Assembly (NCBI RefSeq): GCF_002999335.1
Contig: NW_020312755.1
Span: 62,001 to 126,000 of the forward strand
Source of the DNA: Cyclospora cayetanensis
Taxonomy: Eukaryota; Apicomplexa; Conoidasida; Eucoccidiorida; Eimeriidae
Direction: 5' to 3'
Length of the DNA: 64,000 bases
The notes beneath the pieces are model-generated. The model saw only the letters and a list, made by a program, of their open reading frames with translations. It was not told the DNA's origin and made no database searches. The first letter of the stretch is position 1. Every line of letters begins with the position of its first letter. Shown one piece after another: positions 37,101 to 48,951 of this stretch. Position numbers and translations under genes: made by a program.

Positions 37101-40100
37101 GCTTACCGTGAGCGTTCTAATAGTATTCCAGCATTTCACTGCTGCTGCATCTTTGAGTGGCTCTCTAAACATGTAAAGGGGACAACAGCCTAATTTACGA
37201 CTCATAACCTATGTAGTACATGCCTTCATCGGCAACACTGCAGTTCATCAACGTTAATCAACTCTCTTTAGCAAATAAGGTACAAAGAAGTCTGCTTTCG
37301 AAATGCATATGACTTGTTGCCGTTTGGACTTCCGAGGTGCTCACATATGTATGACATCTTAAAAGCAGCTACATAATTAGAGTCTGGCGTAGAGGGTTTA
37401 TCTTGTCGTTCTTCTCTCACGCTATTTGCTGTGCCTTTTGTTCCTCAACATAACTGATAGAACGTCTAAGCGCTCTCTCTTTGGCCTCGCGTAGCTGTAC
37501 CACAAAGACACGCATGAACATCATAAACAAATTTAGAAGCAATCACAAAATTTTCATTAATTCCAATCTTCAAAAAGTGAATGGCAAGGGTTTCTTGGTT
37601 AAATGCTGATCCTTCAGAAGGTGTCTATAGCGGCAGCCGCAGTAAGCTGACTTTTGAAAGAAATTCTGCAACAAACATGCCTATAGGTCCTTCTGAATCA
37701 AGTTTGTTCTGACCAACAGCTGTGTCAAGGCCAGGCAGACCACTTGGTGAGCATAATCGCCAGGGTACTCCCTCTTTTTCTTGTTCTCTGTATGCCTCAC
37801 CTGGTTGCATCTAACCTTATGCTTGAGAAGAATATCAGCCTCCTTCCGCTCAGCTTGCTTTCTAGCTTGGTATAGACACTCATTATGGTGCATGCGGATG
37901 GCTCCTAGCAGCAGAAGCCGCGCGGCGCGAACTTCTAGATATTCTTGACGAAAATCCTCAGCAACGGCCTTTGCCTCACTGAGATGTATGCTGGAAAAAA
38001 CATGAGTTCAAGCCATACAGCACAAGAATGCAAATCAGTCAGACATATGGGATGTCTACACAAAAAAGTCAGGATTGAAAGCAGATGAGACGCCAGTGCA
38101 GCACATTATCTAAGAATAAAATTCATCTTATCCAGGCTTCTGCTAATGCAGTTAAAGTCCACTAAAAAAATTCCTGGACAATGGCCTTTTGTTACGTTTA
38201 CAGCTGACATTGATGAGGAAATGAGAAGGCAGATCTATGGCCAAAAAAACTGAGGACCAGTGAATGTATAAATGGCTTTTTCACATAATACGGCCTAAGT
38301 ATGTTAATGCCTTTTGAAACTGAAAATGAACAAGAGGAGGAGGTGCAAACGCATACAACTATACGAAAGCATGGCTGTGGATAGGAGTGGGGCCATTTGT
38401 ATGCACACCTGGCTCTCTCATAGTACAGCAAGAATGGCTAATGAAACATCTTCGTTGCAATGCGAGGATGTCTCCTTACGGGTGATTTTCACTTAGTAAT
38501 ACGCACTAGAACCTTCGACAGACCATAAGTGCAGAACGTTCAAAGTGCGTTAGTGCTGGTAGGGTTTTGGTCTCCTTATTTCTCATGATAACTCCAATAA
38601 ATCCTTCTCTTCTCTATAGAGAAACAAGAATAAAATGTGCTTGTTGGGCGTGTTTGTCCACGTGAGATCTACATATTCTGGAGTATGGTGACGTCTAGTT
38701 TTCTTACATTTGCTGCTGTTCTCTGAGGACTAGAGCAGCCTGGCTTTGAAGGAGTTTGGCTGCTGACTCCGCCGCTTCTTTTAGTCTGGCCTTCAGGAGC
38801 CTCTGCTTCTCTAATCGAGTTTGGGTGGCGTGGAGACAATTTCTTTCTGCCGTACTGCGATGCAACTTTGAATGATCCTCTTTCAGATTCTACACGGGAG
38901 GAAAGGCAAACAGTAATAGGAAACTAAGAAACAATGAGGAACAAGAAGATTATTTAGAAAGCAAAGCGGTTGTAAGCGAACACAGAGACACAGAAAAGCA
39001 GATGTGCATAGGTGTAGAAGCAGAGCAGATTTCACAAATACTGCGGAAAGAAGGGAAGGTTTTAAAGCTCAGGCAGGTGAAGCCAAGCAGATGAAGAAAT
39101 GCAACTTTTTGCTGGGCAAAGAGATAATGCCGAAGAAGAGAAGAAAAAGTGTCGTATGCTCTAACTTCTTCAGTTAGATGAGAGCCGTAGCGGACATATT
39201 GCGAGCTAGGCAAGTTTAGAGAAGTTGCAAAATCGATTGTAGAAACACTAACAAAAGTATATAAACAAGATGGTTGAAATTGCAGAGGGAGGAAATGCAT
39301 GCAACACGAGACAAACGGAACTAGAAATACCACGGAAGCTTCAAGAAGAGGCAATGAACATTCAGCGAATTGAAGTAAAAAGGGGAGACAGGCAAAACGA
39401 AAGCCACTGAAGGGCTAACCACACAGCGTTTGTGCGGCCAAAGGAGAGTAAATGTGGCAGTCTGTGCGGGAAAGTGGTTCAGCGCAGCATAAGAGGACAC
39501 TAATGAAAGAAAGGCAGCACGAATTTTAGGGTACTATCGGCACGGACTTGAATATGCCGCCAAATAACGATAATGTTACTAGAGCATCCCTTGACCTAAT
39601 GCAGTCTCAGTAGTGCCTTTACTCACAGAAAGGAGCATTTTCTCGAATAACCACTCGCCGTGCATCGCATGCTGCTCCTTTAGCAGTTCTACCCTCTTGG
39701 CTTCTTCGATGGCAATTTCTTCACGGAGTTTACTGGCCTGAAAGACGAACCGTAAATCCTAAACCCCGAATTCCTGCCCTTCGATTGTTGACAACGTGTC
39801 AGCTGGACCGACTGTCTGCAATAGTTCTCCAGGTCTCATTATGTGGCATATTCCCTGTAGGCCGTGAAGCATCTGTCTTTTTTGTTTTAATGGAGAAGAA
39901 AGTACAGGGATTCCCGTTCAAGCCTTGGAACGTTTGATCTAGGGATAAAGACTGTGGTTTAACTTCCCAAAGCTTCAATATTGCTTAATTCTGCAGCAGC
40001 AATATCTTGAATAGGCAATCGGAATATGCATCATTGTTGCTATCTTGAGATACATAAAGACAGGATTTAATAAGACAAAAATAAAGGGAAAAAGAAAAGT

Positions 40101-40228
40101 GTGGCTTGCTGCTCATTGACCTCTGCTTCCAGTCTCTCCAGTGCTGCCTCTTCCTCGGCGATTCTCGGATCAGCTTTCTCCAGTGCATTTGCCTTGCTGC
40201 TTGGTTGCTTTTTTCCCTTTTTAGACAT
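34120..40228 (-). CDS. DRC4: Dynein regulatory complex subunit 4 (GAS8/trypanin/PF2), 12 exons, 471 aa
   Basis: A coiled-coil subunit of the nexin-dynein regulatory complex on axonemal microtubules, needed for flagellar beating; in this organism that means microgametes. Exons: 40121-40228, 39627-39737, 38708-38889, 37816-37978, 37421-37494, 37107-37164, 36950-37039, 36163-36247, 35417-35664, 35110-35172, 34584-34715, 34120-34221; every junction is GT-AG and in phase. The N-terminus MSKKGKKQ is basic like animal GAS8. The conserved core reads FFSDVTSASLSLIRQLK, NRSLAEPLNGLKEE, KATLKRQEKLFRDLQLQQEV, NIVLEKKVACL, EKFTQLLEEK, and the tail ADTLDKVLGALHASGL, matching GAS8 blocks in the same order. 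Length 471 aa compares with about 478 in human. The protein is nearly all heptad coiled coil. It diverges from DIM1 across 1.3 kb. Confidence 0.9.
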
Positions 40229-41535
40229 CTTTGGATAGATACCACTTTTCAGAGTAAGGTAACTCCTCACAGCAATTCATAAAAGAATCAAGTCCAGCTG
40301 TACAAGGAAAGGGCCTTTAGCGACAAAGGATTAAGGAAGGAATGAGGATAGAAAAAAGTGACCCCATGCGGGCACTTTTCATTCCAGAGAGCTATGCTGA
40401 AGGCGTACCGTGATGCAGGGCAATCCAACAGCTGTGATAGGGTGAAATACCATGAACATAAGCATACCCACATGTACACCCATACATACAGACTTCACCT
40501 TTACTAGCACCTCTTTATTGCATAAAGGCACGGCTGCAGTGAAATTTAATCGTGAGCATACAGAAATGGCGAGAAATTTTTCTTTTAACCAGGCAATCCC
40601 GTTTGCAAGACAATCTGGTAGTGCCCGTAGCGCTTCTGTGGGGTTCCTGGCCTCCTAAGGTCTCATACTTGTGGTTACAGTAGTGCGGCTCTACTCAGAG
40701 CATACAAGAAAAGAAACGATACGGAAATTCGCTGTACTTGTTCACCCTAATTGTACGAGTCTGTTTCGCTTCCCAGCACTTGCATCATTATTCACTGCTT
40801 ATCTAATGCCATTTTTATGGCTCGAGAAGAAAGCAACCGGCATTTGCATGTCATGTGCGGAAAACTGCGTTCGTTTTCTCTTCGACGCGGAGAACACTGG
40901 AATCCTAAGCACCTAGTGTGAATGGCACAAACGAGGAATGGTAACTACTGCATGAAATTTCGGCGTACTACTATGGTAGAGACTAGAAGCTTCATCCTAG
41001 TTACTAGAAGCTCAGTCAGCCACCCTGTAGCTTGATTCCTCAAGCTCGATCCATCAAATCCTTTACAACTCAATTTGAGAGTATCGGGGCTGCGGCCAGC
41101 CCCAGAGGCCCCGTACAATCTCGATTCAATGCGACTCTGTGGATGGCGCGGATGGATTCTTCTCAAATAACGTCTTCGTGCATTATGTATTTGGTGTGAA
41201 GAGATGGCGGTGGTGCATACAACTATGCATCTTGTATTCTTCCCGTGATGCTGCGGCGACTTGGTGGCTTGGCATGGAGCGGAGTTGTGCCTAATAAATA
41301 TTTGACTTTACCAATTCTTCCATCAGCTGCTGGTCGGCCTACGAAAGATCCATTCACGGGCTCTAACCTTTTTGAAGGAATTACCGAGAATTCCGGCTCT
41401 TGGAAAACGCTAAGCGTGGCCCCCACAGAAAATTGCTATATCGTGTGTTCACCTGCAAGAACATGCTATTTTGCTACTGAACACATTGCCCCTTTGCATT
41501 ACAACACTGAAAACAATCAACCATCGGGTGTAAAT
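40229..41535. promoter_or_regulatory. Divergent promoter region between DRC4 and DIM1
   Basis: Head-to-head spacer of 1.3 kb. No gene is supported; an in-frame ATG at 41245 could extend DIM1 upstream. No defined promoter motif is claimed. Confidence 0.45.
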
Positions 41536-44197
41536 ATGGCACTTCGTGCCGTCCGGAATAGACAGGCCCGCGCTGCCGCGGTGAGCCCCTATGCGCATCC
41601 TGCAGCGGCTCCAACTGTCATCCGCCCTCTATGCTCGAGTTCCAACGCCTCTTCTGCTGTATCAAGCGCTCGAGGTGGAACTAAATGTGCGGATACAGCA
41701 ACATTTCCCCTCCAGAAAAAGTTTGGTCAGCACCTTTTAAAGAATCCTGGAATCCTGGACAAACTGCTGGCCGCTGCAAACATTACGAGTTCTGATGTTG
41801 TGCTTGAAATCGGACCAGGTACGAGCAGTTTCTTTATGTATCCTTTTCGTTGTACTCTTCACAGTTCGCTGTCCCTCTTGTCTCTCGCATTCTCCTCCAT
41901 CCGTGCAGGGCTGCTGCACAGTTTTGCTGTGAGCCTTACTAAGATGTTGGGCTTTTATTGTTTGTTGCTTCTCTAAAACAAAGCCTATCATTTGGAATGT
42001 GCTTGGGAGTTCAGAGGGATGCCATTTTGCAGGGTCCCCAAAGCTCCAGGCAAATAGCTTTTCGGGTTGCCATTTCGCATGGCCCTACCGCGCTGTCATT
42101 AGAAGTGTCATTGAAACCTTTATGATCCTCTTTTGCTTTCTCATTTCCATACCGTGCTCCTAATCCTCATCACCGTTCTATCGGCTTTTTTCTTCGTGGC
42201 TAGTGAGTATTTCAGTGCTTTCCCTTGTTGCCTGGCTATCTTTTTGATCGGTGTCCATCTTCTCCGGTTGTGTGCTTGACAGCGATTGCACTGCTGTAAT
42301 CGAGTTCATTTTTAATTTGGCAGTTTATTTAGGAGAATTTCGGGGTCCCATGATTTTTTGTCTCCTGTCGTTTCTTCCTCTTCGTTTCTTTTCTTTTCAA
42401 CTATCGCATTCACTTCCTTGCAGGCGGTTGTTGCCTCGACCGAATAATGCTGTCTTTTCTGTCTGTCAGCTCTTTTCTGTTCGTAGGCACCGGAAACTTG
42501 ACTGTCCGCCTTCTCCCGTTGGCGCGACGTGTGATTGCGATGGACATCGACAGTCGAATGGTTGCAGAAGTGCAGCGGCGCTGCCAGAGCTTAGGTTTTT
42601 CGAACCTAGAAATCGTCCACGGTGATGCCTTAAGGCAGGATTTGGGCTCGTTTGATGTTTGTGCTGCCAACCTTCCCTATCAGATTTCCAGTCCGTTCCT
42701 CTTCAAGCTCTTGGCGCACAAACATGCGTTCAGGTGAGGGCAGGATATTTTTGAATGCACGTTCTTCAGGCATTGCCTATGAGTAAACTGCTTGTCTTTT
42801 TACAAATCTTTGTTCGGTCTCTTAGTGCCTTGGTCCGTCGTGTCATTTGCTCGTCGTTGGCTCTCTTCTGCGTGTGCTTCATTCCTTCCATTGCTGTTTG
42901 ATCTTCTTCGTTTGCGTGTTTGTTTGCGCCTGGCGTGGTGCTTGCAGGTGTGCGGTCTTAATGTTCCAGGAGGAGTTCGGAGAGCGGCTGCTCGCGCAGC
43001 CCGGCGAACCACGCTACTGCCGTTTGGCAGCAAATGTCCATTTGTTCGCAAAAGTTACAAGAGTGTGCAAAGTAGATAGAAATTCCTTTAGACCGCCGCC
43101 CAAAGTTGATTCGGTCATCGTCAAGATCACCCCTAGAAAGGAAATTTTGCCGGTGAGAACACAGGTCTCCAGCGGTGTGAAGGAAATTAAGGTTTAGCAA
43201 TACATGGTTTGAGGCAGAATGGTTATTAAAGCGTAGAGATCTTCTTTCAAAGAGGAACTGTAGGTGCACTTTGGTTGCCGAGGCCTTCTTTTATCGGGTG
43301 ATCTTTTGTGGGGGGAGCTACTATCGGTCTACTTGCTTTCTGGGTTCTGGTCTCAACGTTTCGCTTCATCTCTCATGCGTTAATCGTGATTACATCGTGC
43401 GTTATTGAGTCTCTGCCTAATATCGTTTCCAGTAGAATGCGATGGTCTTTCACGGGCTGGGGGGTAGCTCCGTATATTGATCGTGGCTTGCCAGGTGAAT
43501 GCGGACGCTTACGCTGTGGCTGCGTCTAACCTGTATAATGTTGCTTGGATTTTCAGGTGGACTTCCGCGAGTGGAACGGGTTGCTCCGTATATGCTTCAC
43601 TCGGAAGAGAAAAACCCTCAGGTCAATTTTTAAAAAGCCTTCCGTCTTGTCGATGCTCGAGCAAAACCACAAAGTTGTTTCTGCATTTAAAGGAGCAGCT
43701 CCAGTTAACGGATCTCAATTTAGGGACTTGTGCTTTGAGGCAATCCAGGAGGCGGGTGTAAGTGATCGGAGGAGTGTCTCAATCTCAACTGCCGAGTTCT
43801 ACAAACTGTTGCTCGAGTTCCACAGAAGAAGCATCTTCTTCCAAAATGCCGCAGACTTGGAGCTGAACAAGGAGGACACGAAAGAAGGAATCTCTGCTGG
43901 TAAGTAGGCTGCTTAGTTTGCCATTTCCCTCCCGATTCCGTCAATTGTACCTGGTGCACGTATCTTTTTTGAATGGCGTTTCCGTTTGATCTGTGTTGGG
44001 GGCTCCATACATTGATATGTTTCGTGCCACGTGTCACATTTTAGATCATATTACGCTTTGAAATGTACTTAGGGGTAGAAGAACTGTTTTGGGGAGAAGG
44101 AGAAGCGGAAATGTCTGAAGATTCAGAGGACGAACACTCTGAGCACCTGAACAAGCGGGCGGGAACAACCGGGAAGCGGAAAGAACGCAAAGTATAG
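41536..44197 (+). CDS. DIM1: 18S rRNA dimethyladenosine transferase DIM1/KsgA family (5 exons, about 400 aa)
   Basis: Uses SAM to dimethylate two adjacent adenines near the 3' end of small-subunit rRNA and acts in 40S assembly. Motifs in order: KFGQHLLKNPGILDK, SAM-binding VVLEIGPGTGNLTVRLLP (split across the first intron), IAMDIDSRMV, GDALRQDL, catalytic ANLPYQISSPFLFKLL, FRPPPKVDSVIVKI and EWNGLLRICFTRKRKT, the last typical of the eukaryotic Dim1 C-domain. Exons 41536-41818, 42487-42733, 42948-43152, 43557-43899, 44073-44197 are in phase. The tail is acidic then basic. About 55 residues precede the catalytic domain and are rich in Arg and Ala with few acidic residues. The start could instead be the in-frame ATG at 41245; I chose 41536 because the upstream part looks non-coding. 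Confidence 0.94.
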
Positions 44198-45083
44198 AAG
44201 TGCGCTTGTTTCTGGTGGACCCTTGATTTTTATTTGAATTTTCTGAAAATATCCAGGTATTATGTAGACTGGTATTGAGCGCATGGCGCAAGCAAACCCT
44301 ACCTTTGTGGTAGGTACGTTTCTGCTAGTGGGTATCAGCCTTCCGTGAGTCTCCACGATTCGAACAGCAAAATCAAATGATGAATAGTGTGCACTCAATC
44401 TGGTCTAGCAGCACTTAAGGGAGAAATTGTAAACAACTCTTGGGTAAAGGTTTATGGTGTTCCAAAGCTTGGGGCTGGGGTGATCGGTTGTCGGGGTAGT
44501 CTTCCCCCGTGTACTTCGCCAGCGAATACTTATCGCTTTACTGAGGGGCGGGGGTTTAATTTGTTTGTTGCTACCTAGTTAAGGAACAGTCCGACAATAA
44601 AGGATTTCTTCTTGAATTGGAAGGACGGTCGTCCATAGCGAGCACAGTTTGTATGAACGGTACAAGGACATGTGGGATTATTCAAACGAAATTTAAAACA
44701 CAAAGAGGCATAGACTGCTTTGAATGTTTGTGCGACAATCGGCTCGCATTTCCAGCCAGGAAAGCACGAAAACGCGCATGCAGCCCCGGGGGCGATCAGG
44801 AAAAGACATATTTATATTTTTACTGTGCATAAGAAAAATGTTTACCCATGTTTCCTTTGTTTTGAACCCCAAGTCTTTGACAGAAAGACCCATGGCAACT
44901 TCGTGAAAACGGAAGCTTGCCAGCAGCACCAGCACTCAGGCTGTTGGACTGCGCATTATTCTTTTGTGTGAAGGCGAGACTATCTATCCGTCTAACACAG
45001 AAGGTTTAGTCCATAATAAACAAAGAGTAATAAGATCAACTGCTCTCGTGTGTGGGGTTTGTCTAGCTTAACACTAGGTACAA
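44198..45083. other. Intergenic region, no gene seen
   Basis: About 0.9 kb between two genes in the same direction. Only short frames without features. Expected to hold the DIM1 3' UTR and the promoter of the deaminase gene. Confidence 0.55.
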
Positions 45084-48000
45084 ATGCTGCCGAACGGGGT
45101 GTCAGAGTGCTGCGGCGGGAACAAAAACGGAAAAGGTGAGGGAAGCAGCGGGAGTGAGAAAGAGATAAAGGCAGGAGTCATGGAAGAGGGAAGTGGGAGA
45201 GAGAGATCAGCAGCATTGGATCTAGAAGATCTAATGAAAATACCTAAAGTCGAGCTACATGCGCACTTCTTCGGTTCCATCCGCCTCGAGACCGTAAAGA
45301 GAATTGAAGAATCAAAGGCAGCACGTGCCCGCACCCAAAAAGGGCAAATAAAGGAAAAGGCTACCGAAGGGGGAAATTGCTGCACGGAAGAGGTGACGGA
45401 GGAGGTGCATTCACCGAACAACGACAAGCATAAGATCACCAGCAACGGTGGCAGCTCCAACAGGAACTGCAGAAGTGTCAGTAAAAGTATACACACAGGG
45501 ACACCCAACTGCCCCGATCTGATTGCAGCGTTCGATTATTTCACGTGGGTTTATTCAGCAGTTCGCGCAGCTGACGATATGCGCCAGGCGCTGCTGGAGG
45601 TGTTGGAGGATTTCCACAAAGAGAATGTCGTGTATCTCGAACTAAGATCCGTATGCTGTTATTCCCTAATCGGCAGCTAAACCATGAATATGTGCGAATC
45701 CTGACATGCAAACCCTAGTATTTTTTCTGTACCCCTTTCATATCTTACATGTACGTATTTACTCATCAGTTCTTTGAAAAAGCCTTTTCATGTTTCCTCT
45801 CTTTGCTTGACTATCTGGTACGATGCCTTCAGTCACTAAAGCGTATTCCTGATGAGGGGATAGATCCCCAGTCCTACGTTGACTTGCTGGTCGAGGGCTG
45901 CAAAGAAGCGAAACGAAAATGGGAAATGAGCGTATGCCTGGATGATCTACGATTTAGAATTCAGCTGCTTGTTAAATGATAGTGAGGGCGGCGGCCTGCC
46001 GAGAAGGCGGGGAAAAGCCATGAGGGCTTCGACTTTCTCAAAGTTGGCTGCTTTATTGCTAGCCACGCTGCTATCCGAAAGGACGACAAGTGAATAGGTG
46101 TGCCTCTGTGCTGTTTCCTCTTAGGTTCGGCTTCTCATTTCATTGGACAGAGGACGAATGGACACGGAGGAAAATGCAAATTTGCAGATTGAAGAGGCCT
46201 TTGCTGCAGCCGAACGGCACCCTGATTGGATCGTAAGTCAGTCACAAAGTATGGGATTTAACAGTTTTGCCTTTTGAGTATGTGATTCAAGCATTACGCT
46301 TCGGAATACTGAGCTTGTGGACGGAAAGGAGAATGGTCTGGGAGCTTTCAGGAGGAGGAGTAGCTGTGTAGGGTTCGCTAATGGTTTAGCGGACGTTTGG
46401 AGTGAACTGCCAATGCTGAACAGGGGGGTACAAGAAAGCTCGATGAAATAAAAATCTTCAGCAGTTGCAGCTAATCACTTGGCACTGCTGAGCAATCGAG
46501 CGCATTTCGACTTCATCCAGGACTATCGTTCAGGGAACGGAAAGTTGAAAGTATCATTCATGTGACCGGCACCATTGCTGATTGTAGGTTGGGTTCGACA
46601 TAGCTGGCAGACCGGATAAAGGGAGCATAGAGTTAACTCTGCAGCGGTTGAAAGAGGAAGTTATCTCCGAAGGCGGAAAATTCTATAAAAAGAAAAAAAT
46701 CACGATTCACACAGCTGAAACGGTGAGAGAGAATCATAGTGAATTGCAACGGCTGAGTGTTGTTTTCTACATGCTTTGAGAAATCGCTTGACGTATGACG
46801 TTTGTGTTTACGTTTACTCTCACATTCGATTTGTCAGGCTATTTTCTTGTACTTTCACCCACAGCCCTGCTGTCGCTACTGTGCTTCTTTTTGTGTGTGT
46901 ATTCCAGGGTTCATGTTCTCCTCAAACTCCCCTCTTTCGTCGTGTAGGATGCTTTGCGTGCAGCTCGATGCCGAAGCAGAAACGGAAGAAATCCTAAAAC
47001 TGCCGCCGCATAGGCTTGGACATGGCTGCTACCTTGTAAACTCTCGACCCCACGCCCCTAAGATCTAAGGACTCCGATCTCTAATCCCCAGATGTCGTGG
47101 CAACAATGCCTTATTGTTCTTATTTTTGGATTCGAGTTTCTTTGGATAGTGCTGAATTTTCGCCTCTCAGAAGCCCAGAACTCGCTGTCTTCATCCCAAT
47201 CGTTTGCAGTGTTCGAATGCCCATGTCCAAGGCTTTTGGGATCAAATTGTAGCTACATGTTTTACAAAGCAGATTTTTCTTAGGCAAACAAAGGAGACAG
47301 CTACATGCCTGTGAGCCTGTAGAACCGTGGTATCTGTTCTTGCCATTTACCTTTTCTGTCAGACAGCCGAGGAACAGAGGGCCGTTGTGGACAGCGGAAT
47401 CTGCGTCGAGGTTTGCCCCACGTCGAACATTTGTACTTTGAAGCTGAGGTGCGGGTTCTTCTGATGTTGCACAGCCAATTGAGTCTATTCTATTTTCTGG
47501 GGATATTGTAATTACTTCTCACCATGGCTTGTGTTTCGTTCGGAGTCTACGACTATTTGATGGCGTGTATGTTTTACATCTTCTGTCGCATCTACTCAGG
47601 GATTTGCAAGATCATCCTTTGCAGCTCCAACAGGGGAATATCCTTGGGTTGCAGAACATTTGTATTTGCACTGATGACATTGGTAAGGCGTATTATTATT
47701 CGTTTGCCGCAGTTAATGCGAGTTGCTTTCATGCCCGATAAACTTGTTGAGTCTGTAGTATGAAGGGGGTGCGAGTGGGGCAATACATAGTTTCGACGGT
47801 GTTAAAAGTATTACGGCCACAAACAGAGCCTCTCCTTCAGAGGTGAGGATATTTGATTCGGGCAGTTCGAGAGACATTCGTGGAAGGTGCTGCCACCCTG
47901 TATGCCTGCCTTTGTAGGTTTGGTGTGTATCCGTTTAGGGCTCTTCCAGACCAGCTTATCAAAAGAACTGCTAATTGCCGCACGCGCATATAATTTGGCT

Positions 48001-48135
48001 CCACAAGATATATTTGAACTGCAGAAGAGAGCTGTACATGCTGCTTTCTGCTCCCCGGAAGAAAAGGAGAGAATCCTTACCAGGTTTTTCAATGATGAAG
48101 TTAAAATGCAATTTTGTAAGACAAACGGAGGATGA
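45084..48135 (+). CDS. ADAL: Adenosine deaminase-like protein, ADAL/MAPDA type (8 exons, 448 aa)
   Basis: A metal-dependent amidohydrolase. The ADAL branch removes the methylamino group from N6-methyl-AMP, giving IMP. Exons: 45084-45650, 45833-45931, 46125-46232, 46588-46722, 46964-47035, 47363-47448, 47600-47682, 47939-48135, all in phase. Metal ligands and catalytic residues are visible: PKVELHAHFFGS (HxH), ITIHTAET (His plus catalytic Glu), PHRLGHGCYL (catalytic His) and ICTDDIGLF (Asp pair). CPTSNI and YLELRS also match ADAL. An insertion of about 75 polar residues (about 80-155) follows the first motif. The early part (first 50 aa) is Gly/Ser/Glu-rich. The C-terminal helix ends FCKTNGG; a GTAAGA just before the stop could be a donor, so the last residues are less sure. 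Classical adenosine deaminase is the alternative; TDDIGLF and the short C-domain favour ADAL. Confidence 0.9.
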
Positions 48136-48951
48136 GAGAAGTTTAAATATGCTGCTTCACGCAATAAACCGATAGTTGGCTCGCCTTTTAATGCATGTTT
48201 GTCTTAATTAGGGAAACCGGGACTAAAGTACAGCTTCGTACTTTCCCAGAAGCAATGCCACTAAAGTTGAGGCTTTGCTTGGGGACTTTTTGGAGCAAGC
48301 GTTTATGCAATTTGCTTTTTCACGAACGGACAAAAGGAAAGTCTGGCATCATACTTTATCCTGGAGCCAGCCTGTCAGTGTGCTTCATAGCCCTTCTCTT
48401 CCTGCAAAGGTAGAGCCTTTTGACGTTTTATTTTGGCATGTGATCGTCGTACTAGTTCAACTGTATGGTGCTACTCGGATCTGCTTTGTGCATTTACAGT
48501 ACCTGCGATGAGGAACACGCGAATCGCCCAGCTGAATCCCTTATGGTTAGCATAGATCCACTTGATAGGATTGATTTTAATGTTTGCCTGTGCTTCATCT
48601 TAGCAATTATAAGTGATAGTAGCTGCTGTTCATGTTCACCGCAGCATTCATGTCAGCAGGCAGTGCACTCGTAGGCACGCCGCGATGAAAGCACCTTCTG
48701 GACCTAATGTGTAAACGCAATCCGAAGTTTTATTGTGAAGCCCTTAAGTCAAACCGTACACCACTCCAATACAAGGCTGAAAAAATATGTGAAGAGTCGA
48801 GTACAAAAGTGTTAGATCAAAAGATCCTGCTCATTCAAAATCTTTGAACACACGACTAGAAGCATCTAAGTAAAGTAAGTCTTGTTGCCTTCTGACCAGG
48901 TCGATCGCTACAGGTCTTGAACAGGTTGTTTGCGTATAGCGTTTGATAGCT
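48136..48951. other. Convergent intergenic region, no gene seen
   Basis: About 0.8 kb between convergent stop codons. Short frames only; presumably 3' UTRs. Confidence 0.55.
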
